A stretch of DNA of 64,000 nucleotides from Acetobacter orleanensis (GCF_001581005.1 NZ_LHZV01000067.1:124001-188000); one strand, 5' to 3'. Positions 15,558 to 25,375 are shown, numbered from the stretch's first letter. The notes: generated from the letters alone by a model not told the origin. Numbers and translations: made by a program.

Positions 15558-17780
15558 ATGTCCGAACACCCCTCCTCCGCGCTTTTTTCATCATCCTCGG
15601 GCCAAGGCGAGTCCTATCTCGCACGTCTGAACCCTGAACAACGCGCCGCGATTGAAACAACGGATGGCCCCCTGCTGGTTCTGGCTGGAGCCGGTACTGG
15701 CAAAACACGCGTGCTGACCACGCGCTTTGCCCATATTCTGCTGACAAACCGTGCCAAACCTTGGCAGATTCTGGCTGTGACCTTCACCAACAAAGCCGCC
15801 AAGGAAATGCGGGAGCGCGTTTCCCTACTGCTGGGCAACCCTGCGGAAGGGCTGTGGCTGGGCACCTTTCATGCGTTGTGCGCACGGATGCTGCGCCGTC
15901 ATGCGGACTATGTGGGGCTGACAAGCAGCTTCACCATTCTGGATACGGACGACCAGCTCCGCTTGCTCAAACAGATTATCGCGCCCTTCCAGATTGACAC
16001 CAAACGCTGGCCCGCCCCCGGTATTCTAGGCGTTATTCAACGCTGGAAAGATCGCGGCCTGACACCCGAGCGCGTAACGGATTCTGAAGATTCCGACTTT
16101 GCCGATGGCCATTGCCGCGCCATCTATCGGGCCTATCAGGAACGGCTGATCCAACTCAATGCCTGTGACTTTGGAGACCTGATGCTCCATGTCACCGAAA
16201 TCCTGCGTACGCGGCCCGATGTGCAGGCGCAGTATCAGCGCCTGTTCCGCTATATTCTGGTGGATGAATATCAGGATACCAACACGGTCCAGTATCTCTG
16301 GCTGCGGCTGCTCGCCCTGCGCCCCGGCGAGCCCGCCAATATCTGCTGCGTGGGGGATGATGATCAGTCCATCTATTCCTGGCGTGGCGCGCAGGTGGGC
16401 AATATCCTGCGGTTTGAAAAGGATTTCCCCGGTGCGCATATTGTCCGGCTGGAACGCAATTACCGCTCCACCCGGCATATTCTGGGCGCTGCGGCGGGTC
16501 TGATTGCCCATAATGATGAACGGCTGGGCAAAACCCTTCGCTCCGGGCGCGAGGATTCTGACGGCGAAAAAGTGCTCGTTGTCGGCGTGAGTGATTCCGA
16601 CCATGAAGCGCGTGATGTCTGCGCCATGGCCGAAAAAATGCAGCGTGACGGCCATTCTCTGGCGGAAATGGCCATTCTTGTCCGGGCCGGTTTCCAGACC
16701 CGAGCCTTTGAAGAAAAGCTCGTGCAGAGCGGCGTGCCCTACCGCATTGTGGGCGGCGTCCGGTTTTATGAACGCGCCGAAATCCGGGATGCTCTGGCCT
16801 ATATGCGTGTGCTCAGCCAGCCTGCGGATGATCTGGCCTTTGAACGCATCCTCAACACTCCCAAGCGCGGCATGGGGCCTGCCGGTGTGCAGAAACTCCA
16901 TGCCGCCGCCCGCAGCCATCAGGTTCCCCTGACCACCGCCACCCGCACCCTGCTGGCGGAAAAAGTGCTGAAAGGGAAAGTGGGGGATCAGGTTCAGGAG
17001 TTGGTGAACGCGCTAGATACCACGCGCGATATTCTGGCGCGGGAAGGCCACGTGGTGGCCGTGGAACATCTGCTGGAAGCCAGTGGCTATCTGGCTATGT
17101 GGCAGGCCGATACCTCGCCGGAAGCGCCGGGTCGGCTGGAAAACCTGAAGGAGCTGGTCCGCGCTCTGGCCGATTTCGGCACGCTGGGGGAATTTCTTGA
17201 GCATGTGGCGCTGGTCATGGAGCATGACGAAAACGCCGGTGATGCCCGCATCTCGCTCATGACCCTGCACGGGGCCAAGGGGCTGGAGTTCGATGTGGTC
17301 TTTCTACCCGGTTGGGAGGAAGGAGTTTTCCCCTCCCAGCGCACGCTGGATGAAGGCGGTAATTCCGGGCTGGAGGAAGAGCGTCGGCTTGCCTATGTGG
17401 GCATTACCCGTGCGCGCAAACACGCCATGATTTTCCATGCGGCCCGGCGGCGCGTTTACGCCAACTGGCAGGATTCCATCCCCAGCCGCTTTCTGGATGA
17501 ACTGCCAGACGAGCACGTTATCCGGCAGGAAGAGCGTGATGCCTCCCACCGCGCCCGGCACCTGTCCGACTCTGTCTTTGTCGGGGGCGCGCCATTGGTC
17601 GCCCGTAGACGCCGGGATCCGCTGGCCGGAAACACCCCGTCTTTCCAGTTGGGCGAGCGCGTGCGCCACCCGCGCTTTGGGGAAGGCATTATTGTCTCAG
17701 CCGATCACCATCATGTTGATGTCGCGTTTGAAGGTCTTGGCATCAAACATCTCCTCACCTCCTTTTTAGAGAAACTTTAA
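15558..17780 (+). CDS. uvrD: ATP-dependent DNA helicase UvrD/PcrA
   Basis: A superfamily-1 3'-5' helicase of 740 residues acting in nucleotide-excision and mismatch repair. Motifs in order: AGAGTGKT Walker A at 43-50, TFTNKAAKEM, GTFHAL, DEYQDT at 236-241, GDDDQSIYSWRGA, MTLHGAKGLEF, and EERRLAYVGITRA. A C-terminal tudor-like tail (GERVRHPRFGEGII) fits UvrD/PcrA. The frame is open back to 15066 across the divergent RadC gene, but the ATG at 15558 has GGCGGAG upstream and the family start. prmA overlaps its stop. Confidence 0.93.
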   Translation: MSEHPSSALFSSSSGQGESYLARLNPEQRAAIETTDGPLLVLAGAGTGKTRVLTTRFAHILLTNRAKPWQILAVTFTNKAAKEMRERVSLLLGNPAEGLWLGTFHALCARMLRRHADYVGLTSSFTILDTDDQLRLLKQIIAPFQIDTKRWPAPGILGVIQRWKDRGLTPERVTDSEDSDFADGHCRAIYRAYQERLIQLNACDFGDLMLHVTEILRTRPDVQAQYQRLFRYILVDEYQDTNTVQYLWLRLLALRPGEPANICCVGDDDQSIYSWRGAQVGNILRFEKDFPGAHIVRLERNYRSTRHILGAAAGLIAHNDERLGKTLRSGREDSDGEKVLVVGVSDSDHEARDVCAMAEKMQRDGHSLAEMAILVRAGFQTRAFEEKLVQSGVPYRIVGGVRFYERAEIRDALAYMRVLSQPADDLAFERILNTPKRGMGPAGVQKLHAAARSHQVPLTTATRTLLAEKVLKGKVGDQVQELVNALDTTRDILAREGHVVAVEHLLEASGYLAMWQADTSPEAPGRLENLKELVRALADFGTLGEFLEHVALVMEHDENAGDARISLMTLHGAKGLEFDVVFLPGWEEGVFPSQRTLDEGGNSGLEEERRLAYVGITRARKHAMIFHAARRRVYANWQDSIPSRFLDELPDEHVIRQEERDASHRARHLSDSVFVGGAPLVARRRRDPLAGNTPSFQLGERVRHPRFGEGIIVSADHHHVDVAFEGLGIKHLLTSFLEKL

Positions 17781-18691
17781 TGGCCGTTGCTCCCCGTCGT
17801 CATGCCACCGCTCTGGAAACGGTTGCGGTCACCGTTCCGGAATCCGCCGTAGAAGCCTATGAAAACGCGATTGGCAGCGTCTGCACCACAGTTGGTATTT
17901 TTGAAGCCAACCCGGAAGGCACGCTCTGGCGCGTGGAAGGTGTGAAAGACGCCGGACACCGGGAGGATGAACTGGCCGCGGCCCTCGTACTGGCGCACCT
18001 GACCAGCGGTGTGAACGCCCCGCTGGAACGCGACGCCACAGAGGCCGAAGGCTGGCTGGCCCGCACGTATGAATCGTTCCCTGAGCAGGATGTCGGGCAA
18101 CGCTTTGTCATCCGCGGCACACATCTGCCGGACGTGAAACACCCCACGCGCATTGCGCTCACGCTGGATGCCGGCGTGGCCTTTGGTTCGGGCGAGCATG
18201 GCTCTACCCGTGGCTGTCTACGGGCGCTGGAGCGGATTGCCTACCGCAAACCACGCCGCATTCTGGACCTTGGCTGCGGCTCCGGCATTCTGGCCATGGC
18301 AGCGGCGGCTCTGCTGCATAAAAAAGTTCTGGCAGTGGATATTGAGCCATGGTCTGTCCGCGTGGCCGCACAAAATGCGGAACGGAACGGGCTGGGCCAC
18401 ATGCTCACCTGCCGTCTGGGCAATGGCTGGAGAACGCCAGAAATCCGCCACAAGGCCCCCTATGATCTGGTGTTCGCCAACATCCTCGCCCGCCCGCTGT
18501 GCCTGATGGCCAAGGATCTGGCCCATAATTTGGCCCCCGGCGGTACGGTTATTCTAGCGGGCCTGCTCCGCACCCAGATTCACATGGTTCTGGCCGCGCA
18601 TCGCAGGCTTGGGCTGGTGCTGGAGCACACTTTTACAGAAGGTGACTGGGCCACACTGGTCCTGCGCCGCCCTTACGCAGTAAAATCCTGA
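17780..18691 (+). CDS. prmA: Ribosomal protein L11 methyltransferase
   Basis: PrmA, 303 residues, a SAM-dependent enzyme that methylates ribosomal protein L11. The linker motif FGSGEHGST (135-143), motif I LDLGCGSG (162-169) and the catalytic-region NILA are present. The ATG overlaps the uvrD stop (TAATG), and a strong terminator follows, so uvrD-prmA is a two-gene operon. Confidence 0.92.
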   Translation: MAVAPRRHATALETVAVTVPESAVEAYENAIGSVCTTVGIFEANPEGTLWRVEGVKDAGHREDELAAALVLAHLTSGVNAPLERDATEAEGWLARTYESFPEQDVGQRFVIRGTHLPDVKHPTRIALTLDAGVAFGSGEHGSTRGCLRALERIAYRKPRRILDLGCGSGILAMAAAALLHKKVLAVDIEPWSVRVAAQNAERNGLGHMLTCRLGNGWRTPEIRHKAPYDLVFANILARPLCLMAKDLAHNLAPGGTVILAGLLRTQIHMVLAAHRRLGLVLEHTFTEGDWATLVLRRPYAVKS

Positions 18692-18696
18692 AACGC

Positions 18697-18727
18697 GCCT
18701 GCATGGCCCCACCATGCAGGCTTTTTT
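18697..18727 (+). terminator. Intrinsic terminator after prmA
   Basis: A perfect 10-bp stem GCCTGCATGG (18697-18706) / CCATGCAGGC (18712-18721), loop CCCCA and six Ts. Confidence 0.9.
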
Positions 18728-18769
18728 ATTCCGTCTGTTTTGTTTTGAGACATCACTCTGAGGTCCGCC

Positions 18770-20548
18770 ATGCCGTCAGCTTCCGCCACCCGCCTTGCCG
18801 CTCTGCGCGCCCTCCTGCAACAGAACGGGCTGGACGGGCTGATTATTCCCCATAGTGACGAGTTTCTGGGCGAATACACACCCGCCTGCGCGGACCGTCT
18901 GGAATGGCTGACAGGCTTTAGCGGCAGCGCAGGCATAGCGCTGGTGCTGGCCGAGAGCGCCGCCGTGTTCTCGGATGGGCGCTATATCACGCAGATGGAC
19001 CAGCAGGTGGATGGCTCCTGCTGGGAACGGCAGCATATTTACCAGACACCCCCCAGCACATGGCTGGCCAGCAAGGCCCCGCGCAACGCCCGTATCGGAT
19101 ATGACGCCCGTATCATGAGCAGCGCGGAACTGCGGCCTTTCACCACGCTGGACGGACTCTCTCTGGTCCCCACAAACGGGAACCTGACAGATATGCTGTG
19201 GACGGATCGTCCGGCTTTCCCGTCAGCCCCCGCCACCGTCCATCCGCTGACCTATGCAGGTGAATCCTCTGCGGACAAACGCACCCGTCTGGGCAAGGCG
19301 CTAGCGGAGGCTGGACAGGCCGCCGCTATCCTGAGCGATTCGGCCTCCATCGCGTGGTTGCTGAACATCCGTGGCACGGATATCCCCTGCACCCCTGTTG
19401 TTCTGGCCTTTGCCGTGCTGCATGCCGATGCCTCGGTCGATCTCTTCCTCCAAGCCAGCAAACTTCCGGCAGATGTGCAGGCGTGGCTCGGGCCGGACGT
19501 CCGCGTGCACGAGCCGGAAATCCTTGACGCTGTTCTGGCCACACTCAGCGGTAAGACCGTGGGCGTGGACCCAGCCAGCAATGCTGTCTGGTTCACACAA
19601 ACCCTGACACGCCATGGTGCCACCGTGCAGGAAAGCCCGGACCCGTGCCAACTGCCCAAAGCCCGCAAAAATCCAACCGAGCAGGACGGTGCCCGCAAGG
19701 CACATTTGAAAGACGGCGTTGCCCTGTGCCGCTTCCTGCACTGGCTGGAAACGGAAGACGCCCGTGGCACCACGGAACTTCAGGCCGCCACCAGACTGAA
19801 CGCCTTCCGGGCCGAGGGCGCGGACTATCGCGGCGAATCCTTCCCCGCCATTTCTGGTGCGGGGCCGAACGGTGCGGTTATTCATTACCGTGTCACCCCG
19901 GAGAGTGACCGGCCCCTCAAGGCCAATGAAGTCTATCTGATTGACAGCGGCGGCCAGTATCCGGAAGGCACAACCGATGTGACCCGCACCGTCTGGACCG
20001 GCCCGGACGCACCGCCTGCCCGCCTGATGGAAACGTTCACGCGCGTTCTCAAAGGCAATCTGCGCCTTGGCCACGCGCGCTTCCCCACTGGCACCACAGG
20101 CCACGCGCTTGATGCGCTGGCGCGGTATGATCTGTGGCAGGCGGGGCTCGATTATGACCACGGCACCGGCCACGGCGTGGGCAGCTTCCTCTCCGTGCAC
20201 GAGGGGCCCGCGCGTATTTCCAAAAATCCGTCCACCATCACGGTGCAGGAGGGCATGATTCTCTCCAACGAACCCGGCTATTATGAGCCGGGCGCTTATG
20301 GCATCCGGCTGGAAACCCTTGTGCTGGTACAGGAGAAAGCAGGAGAAAACCGTCCGGGCTACGTGTTTGAAACGCTGACCCTCGCGCCGTTTGACCGCAG
20401 GCTGATCGACACCGCTTTTTTAGGCGAAGAAGACTGCCTGATTCTGGATGCCTACCATGCGCAAATCATGGAGCAGATCGGCCCGCATCTGCCAGATTCG
20501 GCCAGAAACTGGCTGAAAACGGCTTGTGCGCCGCTCAAGAGAGCGTGA
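18770..20548 (+). CDS. Xaa-Pro aminopeptidase (M24B family)
   Basis: A 592-residue aminopeptidase P of the long, three-domain type. It removes N-terminal residues that precede proline. Two creatinase-like N-terminal domains are followed by the pita-bread catalytic domain with the dinuclear metal ligands visible in LIDSGGQYPEGTTDVTRT (two Asp), GHGVGSFLSVHEGP (His), NEPGYY (Glu) and YGIRLET (Glu). There is no signal peptide, so it is cytoplasmic. An AGGT precedes the ATG. It sits between the prmA terminator and isocitrate dehydrogenase. Confidence 0.9.
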   Translation: MPSASATRLAALRALLQQNGLDGLIIPHSDEFLGEYTPACADRLEWLTGFSGSAGIALVLAESAAVFSDGRYITQMDQQVDGSCWERQHIYQTPPSTWLASKAPRNARIGYDARIMSSAELRPFTTLDGLSLVPTNGNLTDMLWTDRPAFPSAPATVHPLTYAGESSADKRTRLGKALAEAGQAAAILSDSASIAWLLNIRGTDIPCTPVVLAFAVLHADASVDLFLQASKLPADVQAWLGPDVRVHEPEILDAVLATLSGKTVGVDPASNAVWFTQTLTRHGATVQESPDPCQLPKARKNPTEQDGARKAHLKDGVALCRFLHWLETEDARGTTELQAATRLNAFRAEGADYRGESFPAISGAGPNGAVIHYRVTPESDRPLKANEVYLIDSGGQYPEGTTDVTRTVWTGPDAPPARLMETFTRVLKGNLRLGHARFPTGTTGHALDALARYDLWQAGLDYDHGTGHGVGSFLSVHEGPARISKNPSTITVQEGMILSNEPGYYEPGAYGIRLETLVLVQEKAGENRPGYVFETLTLAPFDRRLIDTAFLGEEDCLILDAYHAQIMEQIGPHLPDSARNWLKTACAPLKRA

Positions 20549-20590
20549 GAGAACGGCTTTCGGCCAACTGGTCACGCAATTGGGAATCGC

Positions 20591-20612
20591 CTGCCCGACC
20601 GAAGACGGGCAG
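20591..20612 (+). promoter_or_regulatory. Hairpin in the leader of isocitrate dehydrogenase
   Basis: CTGCCCG (20591-20597) pairs with CGGGCAG (20606-20612) across an 8-base loop, 31 bases before the ATG. An A-run, not a T-run, follows, so it is not an intrinsic terminator. It could be a leader or operator element. Confidence 0.3.
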
Positions 20613-20643
20613 AAAAGTTGCGAAGTGATTGGGAGCTTACAGA

Positions 20644-21675
20644 ATGACGACAAACAGCAAAACCATCCCCGCTACTCTTATCGCCGGTGATGGGATCGGC
20701 CCTGAGATCGTAGAGTCGGTTACCGAACTTCTTGACGCCGTTGGTGCCCCGTTTGCATGGGACCCCCAGCTTGCCGGCATGGCCGGGGTGGATGCGGTTA
20801 ATGACCCGCTCCCCAAACAGACCATTGAAAGCATTCGTCGCACTGGTCTTGCTCTGAAAGGCCCGCTGACGACCCCGGTTGGTGGCGGCTTCAAATCCAT
20901 CAACGTCACGCTGCGTCAGGAATTCGGGCTGTTCGCCAACCTGCGCCCCACCAAGACCATTGTTCCCGGTGGCCGGTTCGACAAGATTGATCTGGTTCTG
21001 TTCCGTGAAAATCTTGAAGGCTACTACGCTGCCATGGAACATTATGTTCCGGTTGGGGACGACCCCAAGGGCATCGCTCTGAGCACCGGCTTCAACTCCC
21101 GCGCCGAGTGCCGCCGTATTGTGAAGTTTGCTTTTGACTATGCCGTCAAAAACAACCGCAAGACGGTCACGATTGTCCATAAAGCCAACATCCTCAAGCT
21201 GCTGACCGGCCTGTTCCTTGAAGAAGGCCGCAAGGTTGCTGAAGAATATAAGGGCCGCATTGCCTTTAACGAGCGGATTGTCGATGCCTGCGCCATGCAG
21301 CTCGTCATCAACCCGTGGCAGTTTGATGTGATTGTCACCACCAACCTGTTTGGTGACATCCTGTCTGACCTCACGGCTGGCCTTGTTGGCGGTCTGGGTA
21401 TGGCTCCGGGCGCAAACATCGGTGAAAAAGCTGCTGTGTTTGAAGCCGTGCACGGCTCTGCTCCCGACATCGCCGGACAGGGTATTGCCAACCCGCTGGC
21501 CCTGCTGCTGGCTGCTGTCATGATGCTCCAGCATGTTGGCCGTCAGGATCTGGCAGACCGTATTGATCACGCCATCAAAAAGGTCATCACGGAAGGCACC
21601 GTCCGCACCAAAGACCTCGGCGGCAACGCCTCAACGAAAGATCTCACCGCCGCTCTTAAACAGCAGCTGGTCTGA
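20644..21675 (+). CDS. Isocitrate dehydrogenase, NAD-type (isocitrate/isopropylmalate dehydrogenase family)
   Basis: A 343-residue beta-decarboxylating dehydrogenase. The start IPATLIAGDGIGPEI, the substrate-arginine region (LRPTKT then FRENLEGYY), HKANILK and NLFGDILSDLTAGL metal site, and HGSAPDIAGQGIANP are all intact. The short length and FRENLEGYY segment match the NAD-dependent isocitrate dehydrogenases of acetic acid bacteria better than LeuB or homoisocitrate dehydrogenase. The ATG at 20644 follows GGGAG. This would be the TCA-cycle step to 2-oxoglutarate. A strong terminator follows. Confidence 0.85.
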   Translation: MTTNSKTIPATLIAGDGIGPEIVESVTELLDAVGAPFAWDPQLAGMAGVDAVNDPLPKQTIESIRRTGLALKGPLTTPVGGGFKSINVTLRQEFGLFANLRPTKTIVPGGRFDKIDLVLFRENLEGYYAAMEHYVPVGDDPKGIALSTGFNSRAECRRIVKFAFDYAVKNNRKTVTIVHKANILKLLTGLFLEEGRKVAEEYKGRIAFNERIVDACAMQLVINPWQFDVIVTTNLFGDILSDLTAGLVGGLGMAPGANIGEKAAVFEAVHGSAPDIAGQGIANPLALLLAAVMMLQHVGRQDLADRIDHAIKKVITEGTVRTKDLGGNASTKDLTAALKQQLV

Positions 21676-21685
21676 TCCATCCTCC

Positions 21686-21724
21686 AAAAAACGGGAGCGC
21701 GGTTTATCCGCCTCCCGTTTTTTT
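21686..21724 (+). terminator. Intrinsic terminator after isocitrate dehydrogenase
   Basis: A 12-bp outer stem AAAAAACGGGAG (21686-21697) / CTCCCGTTTTTT (21712-21723) with an inner GCGG/CCGC pairing and a T-run. Confidence 0.9.
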
Positions 21725-21795
21725 GTGGGCTCTTTCTGGTTTTTTTCAACAGCAGCGCTTTACACAGGCGCCCCAGCCGCGCGTATCATGCCTTT

Positions 21796-22512
21796 ATGAT
21801 ACCCAGCTTTTCCGGCCATTGGCCCCTGCTCCGGCTTGCTCCCACCTGCACCGTCTCGGTCACGGATCACACACCGTACCGTACTGCCGGAATAGACGCT
21901 GAAATAACCCGCATCTGGGCAGAAGCCTGCCGGAAGACCCCGTCCCTTTTTAACGGCTGTGTTTTTTCAGCAGACCGCGTAACCCGCACGGACATTTCCG
22001 GCCACTGGACAGATTACCGCTCTGTTCTGGCACAAATGAAAAATCCGGCTCTTTTTCCGCAGTTACGCCTGCAACCGCTTGCCGTAATCGGCCTTCTGGA
22101 AACACCTCAAGGCTATGTTTTGGGCCGTCGGCATCCTTCATCTTTATATCAAGGCAATTTCTGGCAAAGCCCGCCCGCAGGCAGCATTGAACGACGTGGC
22201 GATAGCCCAGAGGTCAATTTAGCCGAACAACTCATGGCTGAAGCCGAGGAAGAACTCGGACTAAAAGCAGAAAACCTGACCATTGGGGCACCGCAGCTTA
22301 TCGCCCGCCATCCGCGCACACGTATTCTGGATATTGGTATTCCCATGCGCACTCCGCTTTCTTTCAGAGACGTTGAAATAGTATGGAAACAGGCCGCTAA
22401 TCAGGAATATGACCAACTCGCCCTTGTTCCCCCTACGGATGTTGAACAGTGGCTGAACCGCCCGGACCTGCTCCCTACGTCCCGCGCCCTGCTGGCCGCC
22501 ACCCAGCCATGA
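21796..22512 (+). CDS. Nudix hydrolase with altered Nudix box
   Basis: A 238-residue Nudix-fold protein. The Nudix box region is G-S-I-E-R-R-G followed by EQLMAEAEEELGL; the canonical REUxEExGU Arg is replaced by Ala while the metal-binding EE pair is kept. The roughly 90-residue N-terminal extension has no recognised domain. Substrate is unknown; such proteins cleave nucleoside diphosphates linked to another group. The MFS gene begins inside its stop codon (ATGA), so they are coupled. Confidence 0.75.
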   Translation: MIPSFSGHWPLLRLAPTCTVSVTDHTPYRTAGIDAEITRIWAEACRKTPSLFNGCVFSADRVTRTDISGHWTDYRSVLAQMKNPALFPQLRLQPLAVIGLLETPQGYVLGRRHPSSLYQGNFWQSPPAGSIERRGDSPEVNLAEQLMAEAEEELGLKAENLTIGAPQLIARHPRTRILDIGIPMRTPLSFRDVEIVWKQAANQEYDQLALVPPTDVEQWLNRPDLLPTSRALLAATQP

Positions 22513-23714
22513 CAAGCAAGCGACCTGCTACCCACCAGAACGATGCGCATCATTCTGGCCCCAGCCCTAACCTGATCAGAGTGATTGCGGCCGCCTGCGG
22601 GTTGATTGTCGCTAATCTCTATTATGCGCAGCCGCTCGCTGGGCCGATCAGCGCCACACTCTCCATGTCGGAAGGCCAATCCGGCCTGATTGTGACTGTC
22701 ACACAGATTGGCTACTGCCTCGGTCTGCTGCTGATTGTCCCTCTAGCCGATTTGCTTGAAAATCGTAGCCTGATTGTGTGGATGACACGGTTCGTCATGC
22801 TGGCGCTTCTGGTTCTTCCTTTTTCACACCAGCCACTGCCCTTCCTGTTTGCTATCGGGCTCGTGGGCGTTTTGTCCGTTGCGGTGCAAATTCTGGTGCC
22901 TCTCGCCGCCACTCTTGCCCCGGAAGCCACCCGAGGGCGCGTGGTTGGCAAAGTGATGAGCGGACTGATGCTGGGCATTATGCTGTCCCGCCCTGTCTCA
23001 AGTTTCGTCACCCAATTTTCGTCATGGCATACTATTTTTCTAATCTCTGCCGGACTGATGCTGGTGCTATCCATTGTGCTTCAGCGCGTTCTGCCCGAGC
23101 GTAGCCCCACCACCCAGAGCCATTACGGCGCTCTACTCCGTTCCATGGTGACACTTCTGCTCACCACTCAAGTTCTGCAACGGCGCGCGTTTTATCATGC
23201 CTGCCTGTTTGGCTCTTTCAGCCTGTTCTGGACCGTTACACCTCTACTTCTAGCAAGCCCACCCTTTCTGTTTTCTCAGGGGCAGATTGCACTTTTTGCT
23301 TTTGTGGGTGTTGCTGGTGCCATTGCGGCCCCCATTGCCGGACATATTGCCGACAAAGGCTGGACATGGCCTGCAACCCTTGCCGCCATGGCTCTGGTCT
23401 GCCTCGCCTTTCTGGCAAGCGCCGTGATGCCACAGTCTATTTTCACCAGCGTGCTGACACTGGCGGGCGTGGTAATTGACTTTGGCGTGACCGCTAATCT
23501 GGTGTTGGGGCAACGTGCGCTGTTTATGCTGCCCGCAGAAAGCCGCGGGCGCCTCAACGCGCTTTATATGGCCATTTTCTTCCTCGGTGGCGCGGCAGGA
23601 TCGGCTTTAGGCAGTTGGGCTTACGCACACGGAGGCTGGCCCTTAGCATCTGCACTGGGAGCCGCGTTCCCTGCACTCGCTTTTCTCGTCTGTCTGACGG
23701 AAAAGCGATCCTAA
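22509..23714 (+). CDS. Major facilitator superfamily transporter
   Basis: A 401-residue inner-membrane transporter with 12 predicted helices. The N-terminal half contains ANLYYAQPLAGPI and the loop 2-3 segment VPLADLLENRSL, which resembles the MFS motif A. The ATG at 22509 overlaps the Nudix stop (ATGA); the frame continues upstream only as the shadow of that gene. It looks like a drug/metabolite exporter of the YnfM/Bcr-like group; the substrate is unknown. Confidence 0.85.
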   Translation: MTSKRPATHQNDAHHSGPSPNLIRVIAAACGLIVANLYYAQPLAGPISATLSMSEGQSGLIVTVTQIGYCLGLLLIVPLADLLENRSLIVWMTRFVMLALLVLPFSHQPLPFLFAIGLVGVLSVAVQILVPLAATLAPEATRGRVVGKVMSGLMLGIMLSRPVSSFVTQFSSWHTIFLISAGLMLVLSIVLQRVLPERSPTTQSHYGALLRSMVTLLLTTQVLQRRAFYHACLFGSFSLFWTVTPLLLASPPFLFSQGQIALFAFVGVAGAIAAPIAGHIADKGWTWPATLAAMALVCLAFLASAVMPQSIFTSVLTLAGVVIDFGVTANLVLGQRALFMLPAESRGRLNALYMAIFFLGGAAGSALGSWAYAHGGWPLASALGAAFPALAFLVCLTEKRS

Positions 23715-23723
23715 AGCATCCTT

Positions 23724-23747
23724 TGATCAGGCAAAATCGCCTGATCA
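23724..23747. terminator. Hairpin between convergent MFS and prfC genes
   Basis: A perfect 9-bp stem TGATCAGGC (23724-23732) / GCCTGATCA (23739-23747) with a 6-base loop sits between the two stop codons. T-runs are weak in both directions. Confidence 0.45.
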
Positions 23748-23783
23748 ATCAAAGCAGTTTACCAAGTCAAACTCTAAGCGTGC

Positions 23784-25331
23784 TTATTTAATCTCAAGCC
23801 CAATCTGCTTGATATCATGGAAGGTGATATCCGGGTTCTGCTCCTGCGTGCGGCGCATCATAAAAGAGGACGTCGCAAGGAAGACCGGATCATCATCCAG
23901 ATCATCCGCCATGGCGGAACGGTTTGCCATGGAAAAGGCTTCAATTTTCTCACGGGAGCCGGTGACCCAGCGCGCTAGCGAGAACTGCACGGCATCAAAC
24001 CCGATTTCCACGCCATACTCCGCCTTCAGGCGGGCCTGAAGCACGTCAAGCTGGAGCGTTCCTACCACACCAACAATCGGCTGCGCGCCATCCTGTGGTT
24101 TGAAGAGCTGCACCACCCCTTCTTCCGCAAGCTGGGTCAGCGCCTGTTTCAGCTTCTTCGCCTTCATCGCGTCATTCAGCCGGACACGACGCAGGATTTC
24201 CGGGGCAAAATGTGGCACGCCGGTAAATTTCAGGTCCTCATTTTCTGTCAGCGTATCGCCAATCCGCAGCGTGCCGTGGTTGGGAATACCCACCACATCA
24301 CCCGCATAGGCTTCTTCCGCCAACTGGCGGTCCCGCGCAAAAAAGAACTGCGGCGTATGCACGGCAAAATTTTTGCCCGTGCGGCTGTGGCGCAGACGCA
24401 TCCCGCGTGTGAGCTTGCCCGAGCAAATCCGCGCAAACGCGATACGGTCCCGGTGATTGGGGTCCATATTGGCCTGAATTTTAAAGACAAGAGCCGTCAT
24501 CTCGGCTTCATCAGCCTTGACCGTGCGGCTTTCCGCGACCTGATCGCGCGGAGACGGCCCAAAGGCGACCAGCGCGTCCAGAAGGTCGATCACGCCGATT
24601 TCCTTCATCGCACTCCCGAAGAAAACGGGAGTCAGATGCCCGGCGTCAAAGGATTCCCGGTCAAACGGCGGCAAAACACCTTCCGCCAGTTCCAGCTCTT
24701 CCGAAAGCTGCACCATGCGTGGGTCGGACTGAGGTAGTTTTTCCTGCGTATGCACTTCCTTGGTCCGCAAGTCATACGTGCCAACAAACCCCGCAGCACG
24801 ACCAATCGGCCATGTAGCCGGAGACGTATCCAGCGCAAGGGCAGATGCAATTTCATCCAGCAGCGCAAACGGGTCCTGCGCCTCACGGTCCATCTTGTTG
24901 ATGAAAGTGACAATCGGGATATCGCGCAGACGGCAGATTTCAAACAGCTTGCGTGTCCGGTCCTCAATACCTTTGGCGGCGTCAATCACCATCACGGCAG
25001 AGTCCACCGCTGTCAGGGTGCGATACGTATCTTCGGAGAAGTCCTCATGGCCCGGCGTGTCCAGCAGGTTGAAAATGCACCCGCCATAGTCAAACGTCAT
25101 GACCGAACTGACCACGGAAATCCCACGGTCACGCTCAATGGACATCCAGTCAGACCGGGTGCGCCGCCGCTCCCCCTTGGCCCGCACGTTCCCAGCCAAC
25201 TGAATAGCCCCACCTGCCCGCAGGATGCGTTCCGTCAGCGTGGTTTTACCAGCATCCGGATGCGAGATGATCGCAAACGTACGGCGGCGGGCAATTTCCG
25301 TGCTGAGGTCAGTTGCGAGCGTTTCAGACAT
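23784..25331 (-). CDS. prfC: Peptide chain release factor 3
   Basis: RF3, 515 residues, the GTPase that removes RF1/RF2 from the ribosome after peptide release. GTPase motifs: G1 SHPDAGKTT (about residues 23-31), G2 in RGISV, G3 DTPGHEDF, and G4 NKMD. The RF3-specific switch segment KGERRRTRSDWMSIE is present. The ATG at 25331 is preferred over a TTG three codons upstream. It lies downstream of rpsD on the same strand after a hairpin. Confidence 0.95.
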   Translation of the reverse strand: MSETLATDLSTEIARRRTFAIISHPDAGKTTLTERILRAGGAIQLAGNVRAKGERRRTRSDWMSIERDRGISVVSSVMTFDYGGCIFNLLDTPGHEDFSEDTYRTLTAVDSAVMVIDAAKGIEDRTRKLFEICRLRDIPIVTFINKMDREAQDPFALLDEIASALALDTSPATWPIGRAAGFVGTYDLRTKEVHTQEKLPQSDPRMVQLSEELELAEGVLPPFDRESFDAGHLTPVFFGSAMKEIGVIDLLDALVAFGPSPRDQVAESRTVKADEAEMTALVFKIQANMDPNHRDRIAFARICSGKLTRGMRLRHSRTGKNFAVHTPQFFFARDRQLAEEAYAGDVVGIPNHGTLRIGDTLTENEDLKFTGVPHFAPEILRRVRLNDAMKAKKLKQALTQLAEEGVVQLFKPQDGAQPIVGVVGTLQLDVLQARLKAEYGVEIGFDAVQFSLARWVTGSREKIEAFSMANRSAMADDLDDDPVFLATSSFMMRRTQEQNPDITFHDIKQIGLEIK

Positions 25332-25375
25332 AACAGGCAATCCGGCTGGAAAAGGGAGAGATTAAAACGGCAAAC

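Noticed and set aside
16026-16919. 297-codon minus-strand frame within uvrD
   Set aside because: Antisense shadow of conserved helicase motifs; no domain of its own.
20591-20612. Intrinsic terminator between pepP and isocitrate dehydrogenase
   Set aside because: The hairpin is followed by an A-run rather than a T-run, so it was kept only as a leader hairpin.
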